Assembly: GCA_029975165.1 (NCBI GenBank)
Contig: JARKPR010000088.1
Coordinates: forward strand, 1 to 64,000
Length of the DNA: 64,000 bases
Reading direction: 5' to 3'
Origin: Selenomonadales bacterium
GTDB lineage: Bacteria; Bacillota; Negativicutes; Sporomusales; UBA7701
Positions 62,798 through 64,000 of the stretch are shown here, piece by piece. Each line of letters begins with the position of its first letter. The stretch's first letter is position 1. The notes beneath the pieces are model-generated. The model was given only the letters and a program-made list of their open reading frames with translations. It did not search any database and was not told the origin of the DNA. The position numbers were made by a program, and so were the translations under genes.

Positions 62798-63945
62798 GCC
62801 TCTCCTCCGTGGCCGTGCGCGGCCACCTCGAGTATGACTTCGGCCGCCCGGCTGACGGCGCCGCTTTCCCCAAGCCTTGCCTTCACGGCGGCCAGGTCCG
62901 CGGCCATCCGGGCGCGCACCGCCGAGTCGGTGAGGATGGCCAACGTTTCGCGGGCGATGTTGGCGGCGCTGGCGTCGTCCTGCACGAGCTCGGGGACGAT
63001 GCGCCGGCCGGCGACGATGTTGGGCAGGCCGATATCGGGGATTTTGACGAGGATCTTCCCCAGCAGGTAGGTCAGGGGCGCCATCTTATAGACGATGACC
63101 GTCGGCAGCCCCAAGATGGTGGCTTCGAGGGTGGCGGTGCCGGAAGCGGCGACCGCCACCGTGCCGAGGTTCATCAGGTCGTAGGTGTTGCCGGCGGTGA
63201 GCCGGACCTCTATTTTGTAGCCTTTAAGTATATTTTGCAATATTTCCTGGGAAATTGTCGAGGCTACCGGTAAGAAAAACTGGCAATCCGGCGCATTTTC
63301 GGCGACTTTTTCCATGGCCGCCAGCATGACGGGCAACAGCCGGTCGATTTCCTGCCGCCGGCTGCCCGGCATGAGCAGGACGACCGGGCCGTCCTCGCGG
63401 ACGCCGAACAGGCGGCGGGCTTCGTCCCTGGGCAGCGAGGGCCTGACGATGTCGAGCAGGGGGTGGCCGACGAAGGCGACGTCGGCGCCGGCCTGGCTGT
63501 AAACGTCGGCTTCGAAGGGGAAGATGGCGGCCACCTTGGTTACCGTCTCCGCAACTTCCTTCGCCCGGCCGCGGCCCCAGGCCCACGCCGAGGGGCTGAT
63601 GTAGGAGACGACCGGTATGCCGAGGCCTTTGGCTACTTTGGCCAGCCGGGTGTTGAAGCCCGGGTAGTCGATGACGACCAGGACGTCGGGGCGCTCGCGC
63701 GCCATCCAGCCGGCAAGGAAATCCCGCAGCCGGAAAAGTTTCGGCAGGCTCTTGACGATCTCCACGATGCCCATGACGCCGAGGTCGGCAATGTCGTAGA
63801 TGATGTTTACGCCGGCGGCGCGCATCATTTCGCCGCCCATGCCGGCGATGGCCACGTCCGGCATTTTGTCCCTGAGCGCGGCTGCCAGGCTGGCCCCGTT
63901 CAGGTCGCCCGACGCTTCGCCGGCGGAAATGAGGATTTTGTACAT
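62794..63945 (-). CDS. lpxB: Lipid-A-disaccharide synthase
   Basis: The GT19 enzyme, about 383 aa, condenses UDP-diacylglucosamine with lipid X. It shows KILISAGEASGDLNGASLAA, GIVEIVKSLPKLFRLRD, VVIDYPGFNTRLAK, YISPSAWAWGRGRAKEVA and GSRRQEIDRLLPVM. I place the start at ATG 63945, with GAGGGG 7 nt upstream. The longer frame to 63963 is not supported. First gene of the operon within the window. The upstream 55 nt show no gene, and the true operon start may lie beyond the right edge. Confidence 0.96.
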
Positions 63946-64000
63946 GGCAATTCCCCTCGGCAACTAATTCTAGTTTATCCCAAATGGCCGCTAATGTCCA

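Overview
The window comes from a diderm (outer-membrane) Firmicute of the class Negativicutes, most likely a Sporomusa-like organism. The evidence is a full Kdo/lipid A/LPS transport operon combined with Firmicute-style strong ribosome binding sites and OmpM-type porins carrying an N-terminal S-layer homology (SLH) domain. Nearly all genes lie on the minus strand. No rRNA, tRNA or CRISPR array was recognised.

Region 1 (about 0.2-17.4 kb, AT-rich) is an O-antigen/exopolysaccharide operon read right to left. Its order is a phosphoglycosyl transferase, a winged-helix/nucleotidyltransferase-like protein, the three-gene UDP-L-FucNAc pathway (FnlA/B/C = CapE/F/G), a polysaccharide deacetylase, GT2 and GT4 glycosyltransferases, a UDP-HexNAc dehydrogenase, Wzy, Wzx, two more glycosyltransferases, GDP-mannose 4,6-dehydratase, a second Gmd-like SDR and a sugar C-methyltransferase. 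The last gene ends inside the terminus of an IS481-family remnant. A membrane-bound UDP-GlcNAc 4,6-dehydratase (17.4-19.3 kb) sits at the head, just after a terminator.

Region 2 (19.4-32.9 kb, GC-rich) is the LPS core operon. It starts with a short LptD-like protein and continues with a heptose kinase, ADP-heptose synthase, three GT9 heptosyltransferases, GT2 and GT4 enzymes, GmhA, a second heptose kinase, HldD, GmhB and an O-antigen ligase, ending at a strong terminator.

Region 3 (32.9-43.3 kb, AT-rich) is a decayed mobile island. It holds one intact IS256-family element with an 8-bp target duplication, a frameshifted IS481-type transposase, an IS256-like pseudo-element nested in an IS481-like pseudo-element, and a further IS481 fragment. 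It also carries plasmid-like cargo: a winged-helix/nuclease-like orphan, a NYN-domain protein, a ribbon-helix-helix protein, and a 43-aa ORF translationally coupled to a replication-initiator-like protein behind a long perfect hairpin.

Region 4 (43.3-50 kb) encodes envelope proteins: two exported proteins, one intact and one degenerate copy of a tandemly duplicated SLH porin, a YqgF-like RNase H-fold protein, and a third SLH porin. The leaders of all three porin loci share a hairpin with compensatory changes.

Region 5 (50-64 kb, GC-rich) is one tightly packed operon, lpxB-msbA-waaA-lpxK-kdsB-kdsA-kdsD-kdsC-lpxL-lptC-lptA-lptB-lptG-DUF3084, closed by a terminator. Together these modules make Kdo2-lipid A (region 5), extend it with a heptose core (region 2), build and ligate O-antigen (regions 1 and 2), and move LPS to an outer membrane populated by the region 4 porins.
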